Positions 1 through 4,953 of a stretch of 5,391 nucleotides of DNA are shown piece after piece. The stretch covers positions 1-5,391 of the forward strand of contig JADHLS010000450.1 in NCBI GenBank assembly GCA_016780605.1, given 5' to 3'. The position numbers and the translations under genes are program-made. Position 1 is the first letter of the stretch. The number at the start of each line of letters is the position of its first letter. The notes below the pieces were generated by a model. That model was not told where the DNA came from, did no database searches, and was given only the letters and a program-made list of their open reading frames with translations. The stretch comes from Reyranella sp. (GTDB lineage: Bacteria; Pseudomonadota; Alphaproteobacteria; Reyranellales; Reyranellaceae).

Positions 1-166
1 TCTCGGCGATCGAGCAGCCGGCGGCGCGCTCGATCTCGTCGTCGGCGTCGACGAAGGGCAGGCCAAGCCGCATCGCCAGGCGCTTGCCAATGGCGCTCTT
101 GCCGGCACCCATCAGGCCCACAAGGGCGACGGTGCGCGGCAGTGATAGGGGTGAACGGGCGTCCAT
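1..166 (-). CDS. aroK: Shikimate kinase, N-terminal part (runs off left edge)
   Basis: Shikimate kinase phosphorylates shikimate at the 3-hydroxyl with ATP, the fifth step of the chorismate (aromatic amino acid) pathway, in the cytoplasm. The minus strand, read from an ATG at 166, gives 55 residues before the window ends. A Walker A P-loop GLMGAGKS lies at residues 17-24, with K23 and S24 as the nucleotide/Mg ligands. It is followed by FVDADDEIE (about 39-46), which matches the family LDxDxxIE motif that contacts shikimate and Mg. Upstream ATGs at 171, 182 and 186 are out of frame, so 166 is the likely start; only a weak CAGG lies upstream as ribosome binding site. About two thirds of the protein lies outside the window. 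In many alphaproteobacteria aroB follows aroK, but that cannot be seen here. Gluconate kinase has a similar P-loop but not this DxD context, so the call is fairly secure. Confidence 0.93.
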   Translation of the reverse strand, partial: MDARSPLSLPRTVALVGLMGAGKSAIGKRLAMRLGLPFVDADDEIERAAGCSIAE

Positions 167-189
167 GACATGCCTGCAGCATGCATGTC
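167..189. repeat. Inverted repeat abutting the aroK start codon
   Basis: GACATGC at 167-173 and GCATGTC at 183-189 are perfect 7-bp inverted arms around a 9-base centre. The element ends exactly where the aroK ATG (166-164) begins, so it covers the place where the aroK ribosome binding site should be. It could be a repressor operator or, in the aroK mRNA, a hairpin that hides the start. The symmetry is visible in the sequence; the role is inference. Confidence 0.45.
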
Positions 190-225
190 GCCCATTCCGC
201 CTGCCGTTTCAAGCGATGCACCGTC

Positions 226-249
226 CGGCAATTGCCGCCCGATGGGCGG
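226..249. repeat. Palindrome plus short hairpin in the aroK / small-gene divergent region
   Basis: CGGCAATTGCCG at 226-237 is a perfect 12-bp palindrome. It overlaps a second dyad, CCGCCC (235-240), GAT, GGGCGG (244-249), which would fold as a 6-bp GC-rich stem. The pair ends 21 bases before the proposed GTG start of the small membrane gene and sits in the only stretch where promoters for aroK and for the plus-strand genes can lie. It may be an operator or a leader hairpin. GC-rich DNA yields such symmetry by chance more often than AT-rich DNA, so confidence is modest. Confidence 0.35.
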
Positions 250-270
250 TCGGGGTAGGTTGCCCGCGCC

Positions 271-450
271 GTGGCCTTGTTCCGTTCCAGAAATCGATTC
301 AGCGTGCCCACCCTGAAGCTTGGGCCGGTGGTCGTCGTGATTGTCGTCGGCCTGCTGATCGCGGGTGTGGTGGCGCTTGCCGTGCTCGAGCCCCATCCGC
401 CGGTGCGCCATTTCGAGGTCCCGGTCCCCAATGAACGCTTTGCGCGTTAG
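271..450 (+). CDS. Small single-pass membrane protein, function unknown (59 aa)
   Basis: This short ORF opens after an in-frame stop at 256-258 and ends at TAG 448-450. Read from GTG 271 it gives 59 residues: a basic N-terminus (about 1-16, with R5, R7, R9, K16), one strongly hydrophobic segment of valine, isoleucine, leucine and glycine at about 18-39, and a proline-rich tail ending VPVPNERFAR. That layout predicts a single membrane span with the short basic end inside and the tail in the periplasm. Its position between aroK and xerD, 27 bases before the xerD GTG, suggests co-transcription with xerD-accA. I recall similar small proteins of unknown function beside aroK/xerD in alphaproteobacteria, but cannot verify that. 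The start is uncertain: GTG 304 would give 48 residues and keep the span. GGGGTAGG at 252-259 is a possible but distant ribosome binding site for 271. No ATG is available, so gene callers may miss it. Confidence 0.7.
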   Translation: MALFRSRNRFSVPTLKLGPVVVVIVVGLLIAGVVALAVLEPHPPVRHFEVPVPNERFAR

Positions 451-477
451 CCGTAATGCTGGTCGGCCTCTAGGACG

Positions 478-1413
478 GTGAAAAAGAAGCCGTCCACGCC
501 GCTGTCGCGCGAGGCCGAGGCCTTCATCGAGATGTTGTCGGCCGAGCGCGGCGCGTCGCGCAACACGACGGCGGCCTATGGCGCCGACCTTAAGGATCTC
601 GAGGCGTTCCTGGCGCGGCGCAAGCAGAAGCCCGCCAACGCCGGCGCCGATGCACTGCGCGCTTACCTGAAATCTCTCGACTATGTCGGTATGACGCCGC
701 GCACGGTGGCGCGGCGGCTGTCGGTGATGCGCCAGTTCTTCCGCTTCCTGCTGGCCGAACGCATACGCGAGGACGATCCGGCGAGCACTCTCGATTCGCC
801 GCGGCTCGGCCGGCCGCTGCCCAAGGTCCTGTCCCGCGAAGAAGTCGACCGCCTGATCGAAGCGTGCCGCCGCGACGACGATCTGGGACGTATGGCGACC
901 TTGCTGGAGATCCTCTATGCCACCGGCCTGCGCGTCTCGGAGCTGGTGACGCTGCCGCTCGTCGCCGTCGAACGCGATCCGACCGTCCTCGTGGTGCGCG
1001 GCAAGGGCAACAAGGAGCGGCTGGTGCCACTTTCCGATCCGGCGCGCGCGGCAATCGCCTCGTGGCTGCACATGCGTGCAGCCCGGCTCGAGGAGGGCGA
1101 GAAGTCGCGCTATCTCTTTCCGTCGCGCGGCCGCACCGGCCATCTCACGCGCCAGCGCTTTGCCCAACTCCTCAAAGAAGCAGCACTGGCCGCCGGCATC
1201 GATCCCGCGCGCGTGTCGCCGCACGTGCTGCGCCACGCCTTCGCCAGCCATCTGCTTGAAGGCGGCGCCGACCTGCGCAGCGTGCAATTGATGCTGGGCC
1301 ATGCGGATATCGCCACGACCCAGATCTACACCCATGTCCTGGACGAGAAGCTGCGGGCGCTGGTCCAGGACAAGCACCCGCTGGCGCGCCGGTCGCGAAA
1401 GCGGGCCGGTTGA
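478..1413 (+). CDS. xerD: Site-specific tyrosine recombinase XerD
   Basis: XerD works with XerC and FtsK at dif to resolve chromosome dimers before cell division. The 311-residue product has the usual length and two domains: an N-terminal SAM-like core-binding domain (about 10-95) and the catalytic domain (about 115-300). All six active-site residues are visible and spaced as in E. coli XerD: R152 in TGLRVSEL, K176 in RGKGNKERLVPL, H249 and R252 in SPHVLRHAFASHLL, H275 in LGH, and nucleophile Y284 in IYTHV. The start is GTG 478; an in-frame stop at 454-456 and no other start codon between leave no upstream choice. AGGA at 472-475 is only two bases from the GTG, so translation may be weak or coupled to the small gene upstream. 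XerC is very similar in sequence; the XerD call rests on the style of the catalytic domain and on aroK/accA neighbours. No prophage or integron genes lie nearby, which favours the housekeeping role. Confidence 0.92.
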   Translation: MKKKPSTPLSREAEAFIEMLSAERGASRNTTAAYGADLKDLEAFLARRKQKPANAGADALRAYLKSLDYVGMTPRTVARRLSVMRQFFRFLLAERIREDDPASTLDSPRLGRPLPKVLSREEVDRLIEACRRDDDLGRMATLLEILYATGLRVSELVTLPLVAVERDPTVLVVRGKGNKERLVPLSDPARAAIASWLHMRAARLEEGEKSRYLFPSRGRTGHLTRQRFAQLLKEAALAAGIDPARVSPHVLRHAFASHLLEGGADLRSVQLMLGHADIATTQIYTHVLDEKLRALVQDKHPLARRSRKRAG

Positions 1414-1447
1414 CAGGATTCCGGTGCCGGGCGACACCTGAAAATCA

Positions 1448-2401
1448 ATGACCACCTATCTCGACTTCGAGAAGCCGATCGCCGAGCTCGAAAGCAAGAT
1501 CGCCGAGCTCAGGCATCTGCCGAACTCGGGTGATGTCGACATCGCCGAAGAAGTCATGCGTCTGCAGGACAAGGTCCAGAAGCAGCTGCGCGCGACCTAT
1601 GCCAAGCTCACGCCGTGGCAGCGCGTGCAGGTGGCGCGCCATGCCGAGCGGCCGCACGCCCAGAGCTACATCGATCGGCTGATCACCGACTACATGCCGC
1701 TGTCGGGCGACCGCGCCTTCGGCGAGGACGCCGCCATCGTGGGCGGCGTCGGGCGGCTCGATGGCCGTAGCGTGGTGGTGATCGGCCAGCAGAAGGGCGA
1801 CGACACCGATTCGCGCATCAAGCACAATTTCGGCATGCCGCGGCCAGAGGGCTACCGCAAGGCGCAGCGGCTGATGAAGCTCGCCGACCGCTTTCATCTC
1901 CCCGTGGTCACGCTGGTCGACACGCCGGGTGCCTATCCCGGCCTCGATGCCGAAGCGCGCGGGCAGGCCGAAGCCATCGCAAGCTCGATCGACACCTGTC
2001 TCTCGCTCGGCGTGCCGCTGGTCAGCGTGATCATCGGCGAGGGCGGCTCGGGCGGCGCGCTCGCCATCGCCTCGGCCGACCGAGTCTACATGCTGGAAAA
2101 TTCGGTCTACTCGGTGATCACACCCGAGGGCTGCGCCTCGATCCTGTGGCGCTCCAACGCCAATGCACAGGACGCCGCCGAGGCCATGAAGGTGACGGCG
2201 GCCGACCTCAAGAAGCTCGAGGTGATCGACGACGTCATCCCCGAGCCGATGGGCGGCGCGCATCGTAATCCCGACGAGACGATCGACCTTGTCGGCAAGG
2301 TGGTCGGCGAGGCGCTCACTCAGCTTGGCAATCTCGACGCCAACACGCTGCGCGAGCAGCGCCAGGAAAAGTTCCTGGAGATGGGCAAGAAGGGTCTGTA
2401 A
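1448..2401 (+). CDS. accA: Acetyl-CoA carboxylase carboxyltransferase subunit alpha
   Basis: AccA pairs with AccD as the A2B2 carboxyltransferase that moves the carboxyl group from carboxybiotin on AccB to acetyl-CoA, making malonyl-CoA, the committed step of fatty acid synthesis. The 317-residue length is normal. The N-terminus starts with the typical [15 protein letters not shown] helix. The crotonase-like core follows, with VDTPGAYPG at 157-165, the glycine-rich [10 protein letters not shown] at 197-206 that forms the oxyanion/CoA site, and [11 protein letters not shown] at 224-234. ATG 1448 is the first start after an in-frame TGA (1439-1441), 34 bases past the xerD stop. No clear Shine-Dalgarno precedes it. 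The same strand and short gap suggest an operon with xerD. The gene is complete, with no odd residues seen. Confidence 0.97.
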   Translation: MTTYLDFEKPIAELESKIAELRHLPNSGDVDIAEEVMRLQDKVQKQLRATYAKLTPWQRVQVARHAERPHAQSYIDRLITDYMPLSGDRAFGEDAAIVGGVGRLDGRSVVVIGQQKGDDTDSRIKHNFGMPRPEGYRKAQRLMKLADRFHLPVVTLVDTPGAYPGLDAEARGQAEAIASSIDTCLSLGVPLVSVIIGEGGSGGALAIASADRVYMLENSVYSVITPEGCASILWRSNANAQDAAEAMKVTAADLKKLEVIDDVIPEPMGGAHRNPDETIDLVGKVVGEALTQLGNLDANTLREQRQEKFLEMGKKGL

Positions 2402-2469
2402 GGCCCGCGTCATCCGCCAGGATCTCTTTCATTGTCATTGGCATGGCTGTCGCACTCACGATGAGGGGT

Positions 2470-2504
2470 GGTGCTTCGGCTGTTTTTCCGAATTTCCAAG
2501 CACC
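2470..2504 (+). other. Stem-loop downstream of accA
   Basis: GGTGCTT (2470-2476) and AAGCACC (2498-2504) are perfect 7-bp inverted arms, and inside them CGG (2477-2479) can pair with CCG (2488-2490) around a T-rich loop. It lies about 69 bases past the accA stop. There is no T-run after the stem on either strand, so it is not a textbook intrinsic terminator; it may protect the mRNA 3' end or assist Rho-dependent ending. Confidence 0.35.
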
Positions 2505-2635
2505 GTAGCCGGCTCTATCGAAACACGACGCCCGCAACCGCGCGCGATGGCGCCGCGTCACCGGACGGGCGCGTACCGAGGGGTCGGATGAACGATGCAT
2601 AGAACGGACGATGCCTTGGAGCATCGGCATGACGC

Positions 2636-2664
2636 ACGATAACTAAAGTACGTTTCAGTGTCAA
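2636..2664 (-). promoter_or_regulatory. Sigma70-like promoter facing left, no clear gene behind it
   Basis: On the minus strand a perfect TTGACA (-35, 2664-2659) is followed after exactly 17 bases by TATCGT (-10, 2641-2636; four of six consensus bases). It lies in the most AT-rich patch of the window. Transcription would start around 2629 and run towards the accA 3' end. The bases at 2641-2651 include AAAGTACGTTT, a near-palindrome of the kind seen in repressor operators. The match is seen directly; promoter activity is inferred. No recognisable protein follows. Confidence 0.4.
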
Positions 2665-2774
2665 CAATTATAGTACAGGCCGACAATGCACTGAGTTGTT
2701 TCGCACCCGGGTTCTTTTGTTGCGACTTTTGGCGCTCCAGGAGACGCCATATCTAGGGGCCTTCCGCGCGATCA

Positions 2775-2810
2775 TGCCAGCACTTGAGTCGCTCGACCCA
2801 CGTGCAGGCA
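2775..2810 (-). terminator. Long imperfect hairpin behind the minus-strand oxygenase gene
   Basis: This 36-base dyad has outer arms TGCC/GGCA, next GCAC/GTGC, and inner GTCG/CGAC, with only three mismatched positions across 17-base arms. Read as minus-strand RNA, one of those mismatches becomes a G-U pair, so the fold is better on that strand. It begins 27 bases after the oxygenase stop codon (2838-2840), where a terminator is expected. No U-run follows it, so termination strength is uncertain. Confidence 0.5.
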
Positions 2811-2837
2811 ATGCTGTCATTCAGTGAGTGTCGCTGG

Positions 2838-3494
2838 TTAGTTCTGTTTGCCGGCCGTCGCGTCCCACAGGGGCGCGGCCATGGTCTCGCTGAAGTTCTT
2901 GAACATCAGGTTGAACGAGATGCTGATGCGCTCGCTCTGCCCGTCGTTGGCGGGCACTGTGTGCTTCAGCCAGGACGGGAAGATCACGAGCCGGCCTTCC
3001 TTGCTCTGGGCGTTGGCGCCGTTGGCCGTGAGCCGGGTGTACTGACGCGGCTTGGGCATGATCATCGAGGCTTGGCCGCGCGGATCCTGGAAGATGATCT
3101 GCGAGCCCGGCGGCGGTATGGCGACGTAGTAGACGCCGCTCAGGTAGTTGTTGGGATGATGATGCATGGGATGGTAGGCGCCGGGCGGATTGATGTTGGC
3201 CCAGCAGCCGGTGATGCCCATCGGATATTGATCAACCTGCAGGAAGCGCGTGACGCCGCGGGCCGCCATCTCGACCAGCTTCACGAAATCGGAGAAGGCC
3301 GGTCGGGTGTGGAGATCCTGCGGGGTCTGCCAGTTGCTGCCGGCGGGAATCTTCGGGCGCGGCTCGATGATCTTCTCGATCTCGCCCTTCAGCCTGATGT
3401 TCAGGCTGGCCGCGGCCGCCGGCTGGAGATCCACGATCCAGAGCGGCGTGGGAAAGATTTCCTGAACTTCCTGCTTTTCGATCATGGCTGGCAT
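2838..3494 (-). CDS. Putative 2OG-Fe(II) oxygenase, TIGR02466 / 2OG-FeII_Oxy_5 type
   Basis: This predicted 218-residue protein belongs to a little-studied family of Fe(II)/2-oxoglutarate oxygenases that I know from bacteria, marine cyanobacteria and phages; no substrate is assigned. The family signatures are all present: an N-terminal IFPTPLW segment (about 14-20), the stretch HHHPNNYLSGVYYV (about 111-124) holding the first iron ligands (probably H111 and H113), GRLVIFPSWLKH ending at H178 as the distal ligand, and ERISISFN with R189 to bind 2-oxoglutarate. No signal peptide is seen, so it is cytoplasmic. The frame stays open up to 3719, but that would overlap the divergent dioxygenase and precede the family N-terminus. 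ATG 3494 has GGATAAG just upstream; ATG 3485 (215 residues) is the alternative. It is transcribed away from the TfdA-like gene with 91 bp between them, and a hairpin follows its stop. Confidence 0.85.
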   Translation of the reverse strand: MPAMIEKQEVQEIFPTPLWIVDLQPAAAASLNIRLKGEIEKIIEPRPKIPAGSNWQTPQDLHTRPAFSDFVKLVEMAARGVTRFLQVDQYPMGITGCWANINPPGAYHPMHHHPNNYLSGVYYVAIPPPGSQIIFQDPRGQASMIMPKPRQYTRLTANGANAQSKEGRLVIFPSWLKHTVPANDGQSERISISFNLMFKNFSETMAAPLWDATAGKQN

Positions 3495-3553
3495 CTTATC
3501 CGGCGATTGAAGGAATGTCCGTTCGGTGGTCCAATTGCCGCAAAGCAAGGATC

Positions 3554-3573
3554 GGTGAACCAGCGGGTGAACC
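3554..3573 (+). promoter_or_regulatory. Tandem GGTGAACC repeat in the divergent oxygenase control region
   Basis: GGTGAACC occurs at 3554-3561 and again at 3566-3573, 12 bases apart, directly before the Shine-Dalgarno of the TfdA-like gene. The spacing is close to one helical turn, so two protein monomers could sit on the same DNA face. A weak promoter candidate for the plus gene, TTGAAG (3507-3512) with TCCAAT (3530-3535) at 17-base spacing, lies upstream, which would place the repeats just after the start site, a usual repressor position. The repeats are seen; regulation is inference. Confidence 0.35.
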
Positions 3574-3580
3574 GAGGAGG
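3574..3580 (+). promoter_or_regulatory. Strong Shine-Dalgarno fixing a GTG start
   Basis: GAGGAGG lies five bases before GTG 3586. It is the best ribosome binding site in the window and fixes the non-ATG start of the TfdA-like gene. Confidence 0.8.
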
Positions 3581-3585
3581 AACAA

Positions 3586-4485
3586 GTGGCCATCACCGTC
3601 CAGCCGATTACCCCCGACTTCGCGGCCGAAGTGGGCGATGTCGCGCTCGGCCAGCCGCTCGCCGCGGAGGATCTTGCCGCCATCCGCGCGGCCTTCACCA
3701 AGTACGCCGTGCTGGTCATTCCCGACCAGGACTTCAGCGACGAAAGCCAGCTCGCTTTCGCCCGTCACTTCGGGCCCCTCGAGACGACCGTGTTCAAGGC
3801 ACGCAAGGACCACAAGCTGCGCCTCCACGAGCAGCTGGCCGATGTCGGCAACCTCGATGCCAGGAATCGCATCCTCAAGACCGAAGATCGCCAGCGGCTC
3901 TACAATCTCGGCAATCGGCTGTGGCACACCGATTCCTCGTTCAAGCGCCTGCCGGCCTACTGCTCCATGCTGCACGCGCGCTCGATCCCGCCGATCGGCG
4001 GCCAGACCGAGTTCGCCGACCTGCGCGCGGCCTACGATGCGCTAAGCGAGGACACCAAGCGGCGTATCGCGGGGCTGGTCGCCGAGCATTCGATCATGAC
4101 CTCACGCGCCAAGCTCGGATTCACGGACTTCGACGAGAGCGAGCGCGAGGCGTTCAGGCCGGTGCCTCAGGTGCTGGTGCGTCGCCTGCAGGATAGCGGC
4201 CGCATGAGCCTCTACATCGCAAGCCACGCCGGCGCGATCCGCGGCATGGCCGATGGCGAGGCGAGAAAGCTGCTCGACGAGCTCACGGCGCACGCCACCC
4301 AGCGTCAGTTCGTCTACTCGCACCGCTGGCGCGTGAAGGACCTGGTGATCTGGGACGACCGCTGCACCATGCATCGCGGCATGGAGTTCGACGACCAGCG
4401 CTATGCCCGCGATATGCGCCGCGCCACCGTCTCCGACGTGGCGCCGACCTGCGAGCAGATGGGCCTGGCCGTCGCTGCCGAATGA
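3586..4485 (+). CDS. TauD/TfdA-family Fe(II)/2-oxoglutarate dioxygenase, TfdA-like
   Basis: Enzymes of this family couple decarboxylation of 2-oxoglutarate to hydroxylation of a substrate, often releasing sulfite or an alcohol or phenol. The 299-residue length matches TfdA and TauD. The iron triad is present: H114 and D116 in LWHTDSSF, and H263 in CTMHRG. T141 in GGQTEF and R275 or R278 in YARDMRRAT are the expected 2-oxoglutarate contacts. By memory, the segments around LWHTDSSF, GGxTEFxDxRAAYDAL, HATQRxFVYxHRW and MRRAT resemble TfdA (2,4-dichlorophenoxyacetate dioxygenase) more than taurine dioxygenase; TfdA-alpha of bradyrhizobia is a plausible relative. The start is GTG with a strong Shine-Dalgarno. 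The stop overlaps the next gene as ATGA. It diverges from another 2-oxoglutarate oxygenase. No transporter or chlorophenol pathway genes are visible, so the true substrate is open: aryloxyalkanoates, a plant aromatic acid, or a sulfonate. Confidence 0.9.
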   Translation: MAITVQPITPDFAAEVGDVALGQPLAAEDLAAIRAAFTKYAVLVIPDQDFSDESQLAFARHFGPLETTVFKARKDHKLRLHEQLADVGNLDARNRILKTEDRQRLYNLGNRLWHTDSSFKRLPAYCSMLHARSIPPIGGQTEFADLRAAYDALSEDTKRRIAGLVAEHSIMTSRAKLGFTDFDESEREAFRPVPQVLVRRLQDSGRMSLYIASHAGAIRGMADGEARKLLDELTAHATQRQFVYSHRWRVKDLVIWDDRCTMHRGMEFDDQRYARDMRRATVSDVAPTCEQMGLAVAAE

Positions 4486-4853
4486 CGCCCGCGGCGTTCG
4501 CGAAACTGGCACTGTCGTTCGACGGCGCGGTCGAAGGTGCGCATGGCGGCCACGCCGACTTTCGCGCTGGCGGCAAGGTGTTCGCCACGCTCGGCTATCC
4601 CGACGCGGCATGGGGGATGGTGAAGCTCACGCCTGAGGAGCAGCAGATGCTGGTCGCGGCCGAGCCCGCGATGTTCACGCCGGTGAAGGGCACTTGGGGC
4701 TTGCGTGGCGCCACGTCGGTGCGGCTGGCCGAGATCGACGCGCGCACGCTGCGCAGCGCGCTCACCATGGCGTTCCAGAACGTGGCCGCACCCAAACTTC
4801 GAATGGCCAGACGTGCCGCGAAACCTGGTGTGGCTTCGGACGGCAATGATTAG
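4482..4853 (+). CDS. MmcQ/YjbR family protein (123 aa)
   Basis: The YjbR/MmcQ family comprises small cytoplasmic proteins whose fold suggests nucleic-acid binding; no reaction is established. Seen here are the opening TPAAFAKLALSF, the central HADFRAGGKVFATLGYP (about 24-40) with WGMVKLTPEEQ (44-54), and WGLRGATSVRL (72-82) with a final helix to about residue 110, all typical of the family. The ATG overlaps the TGA of the dioxygenase (ATGA, 4482-4485), and no separate Shine-Dalgarno is evident, which indicates translational coupling and co-expression. The last residues (about 112-123) are not obviously part of the fold and sit where base composition begins to change, so the natural end could have been altered by a nearby junction. 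Similar proteins are common beside unrelated metabolic genes, so the link with the dioxygenase may only be operonic. Confidence 0.82.
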   Translation: MTPAAFAKLALSFDGAVEGAHGGHADFRAGGKVFATLGYPDAAWGMVKLTPEEQQMLVAAEPAMFTPVKGTWGLRGATSVRLAEIDARTLRSALTMAFQNVAAPKLRMARRAAKPGVASDGND

Positions 4854-4874
4854 GTGCTGCAGCTCTTTGTTCAT

Positions 4875-4901
4875 CGCGAAGGGTGACATATCACCAGCGC
4901 G
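4875..4901. terminator. Hairpin between convergent genes
   Basis: GGTGA (4882-4886), CATA, TCACC (4891-4895) form a perfect 5-bp stem, extended beyond a short internal loop by CGCG (4875-4878) with CGCG (4898-4901). It lies in the 100-base gap between the convergent MmcQ/YjbR gene and the edge gene, where a two-way terminator is expected. No T-run follows on either strand, so an operator or chance symmetry is also possible. Confidence 0.3.
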
Positions 4902-4953
4902 CCCGAACGGCAGTTCAGTAAGGGTCACTGCCCGCGTGTCGCATCCATAGATT

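Larger units (their letters stand above)
2402..2774. other. Intergenic region without a convincing gene
   Basis: Both strands were read between the accA stop and the hairpin behind the next minus gene. Two open stretches exist on the minus strand. One starts at ATG 2630 and runs into the accA antisense; the other starts near 2817 and has about 49 codons. Both are arginine/serine-rich and featureless, and neither has a good ribosome binding site. The region contains a stem-loop near accA, an AT-rich patch at 2641-2700 (23/60 G+C) with a leftward promoter-like sequence, and two AGTAC copies 25 bases apart (2647 and 2672). It could be the remains of a lost gene with its promoter, or the site of an unannotated RNA. 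Confidence 0.5.

Noticed and set aside
478..1413. XerD as a phage or integron integrase marking a mobile element
   Set aside because: Its neighbours are aroK and accA, its length and residues are those of housekeeping Xer proteins, and no attachment-site repeats or phage genes are seen.
112..1455. Long minus-strand open frame (447 codons)
   Set aside because: It lies antisense to xerD and the small membrane gene, is rich in histidine, arginine and glutamine, and has no recognisable motif; the plus-strand XerD has all catalytic residues. It is a GC-rich shadow frame.
1445..2413. Long minus-strand open frame opposite accA
   Set aside because: It mirrors accA almost end to end, and AccA on the other strand is complete with all motifs.
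2316..2630. Minus-strand frame of 104 codons downstream of the orphan promoter
   Set aside because: Arginine/alanine/proline-rich with no domain, no ribosome binding site, and its 3' part is antisense to accA. The promoter upstream makes it tempting, but the protein does not look real.
3495..3719. N-terminal 75-codon extension of the minus-strand oxygenase
   Set aside because: The added residues are serine/alanine-rich, overlap the divergent dioxygenase, and precede the family's usual N-terminus; ATG 3494 or 3485 fits better.
2784..4196. Plus-strand open frame of 470 codons
   Set aside because: It is antisense to the TIGR02466-type gene, then out of frame with the TfdA-like gene, both of which have full family motifs.
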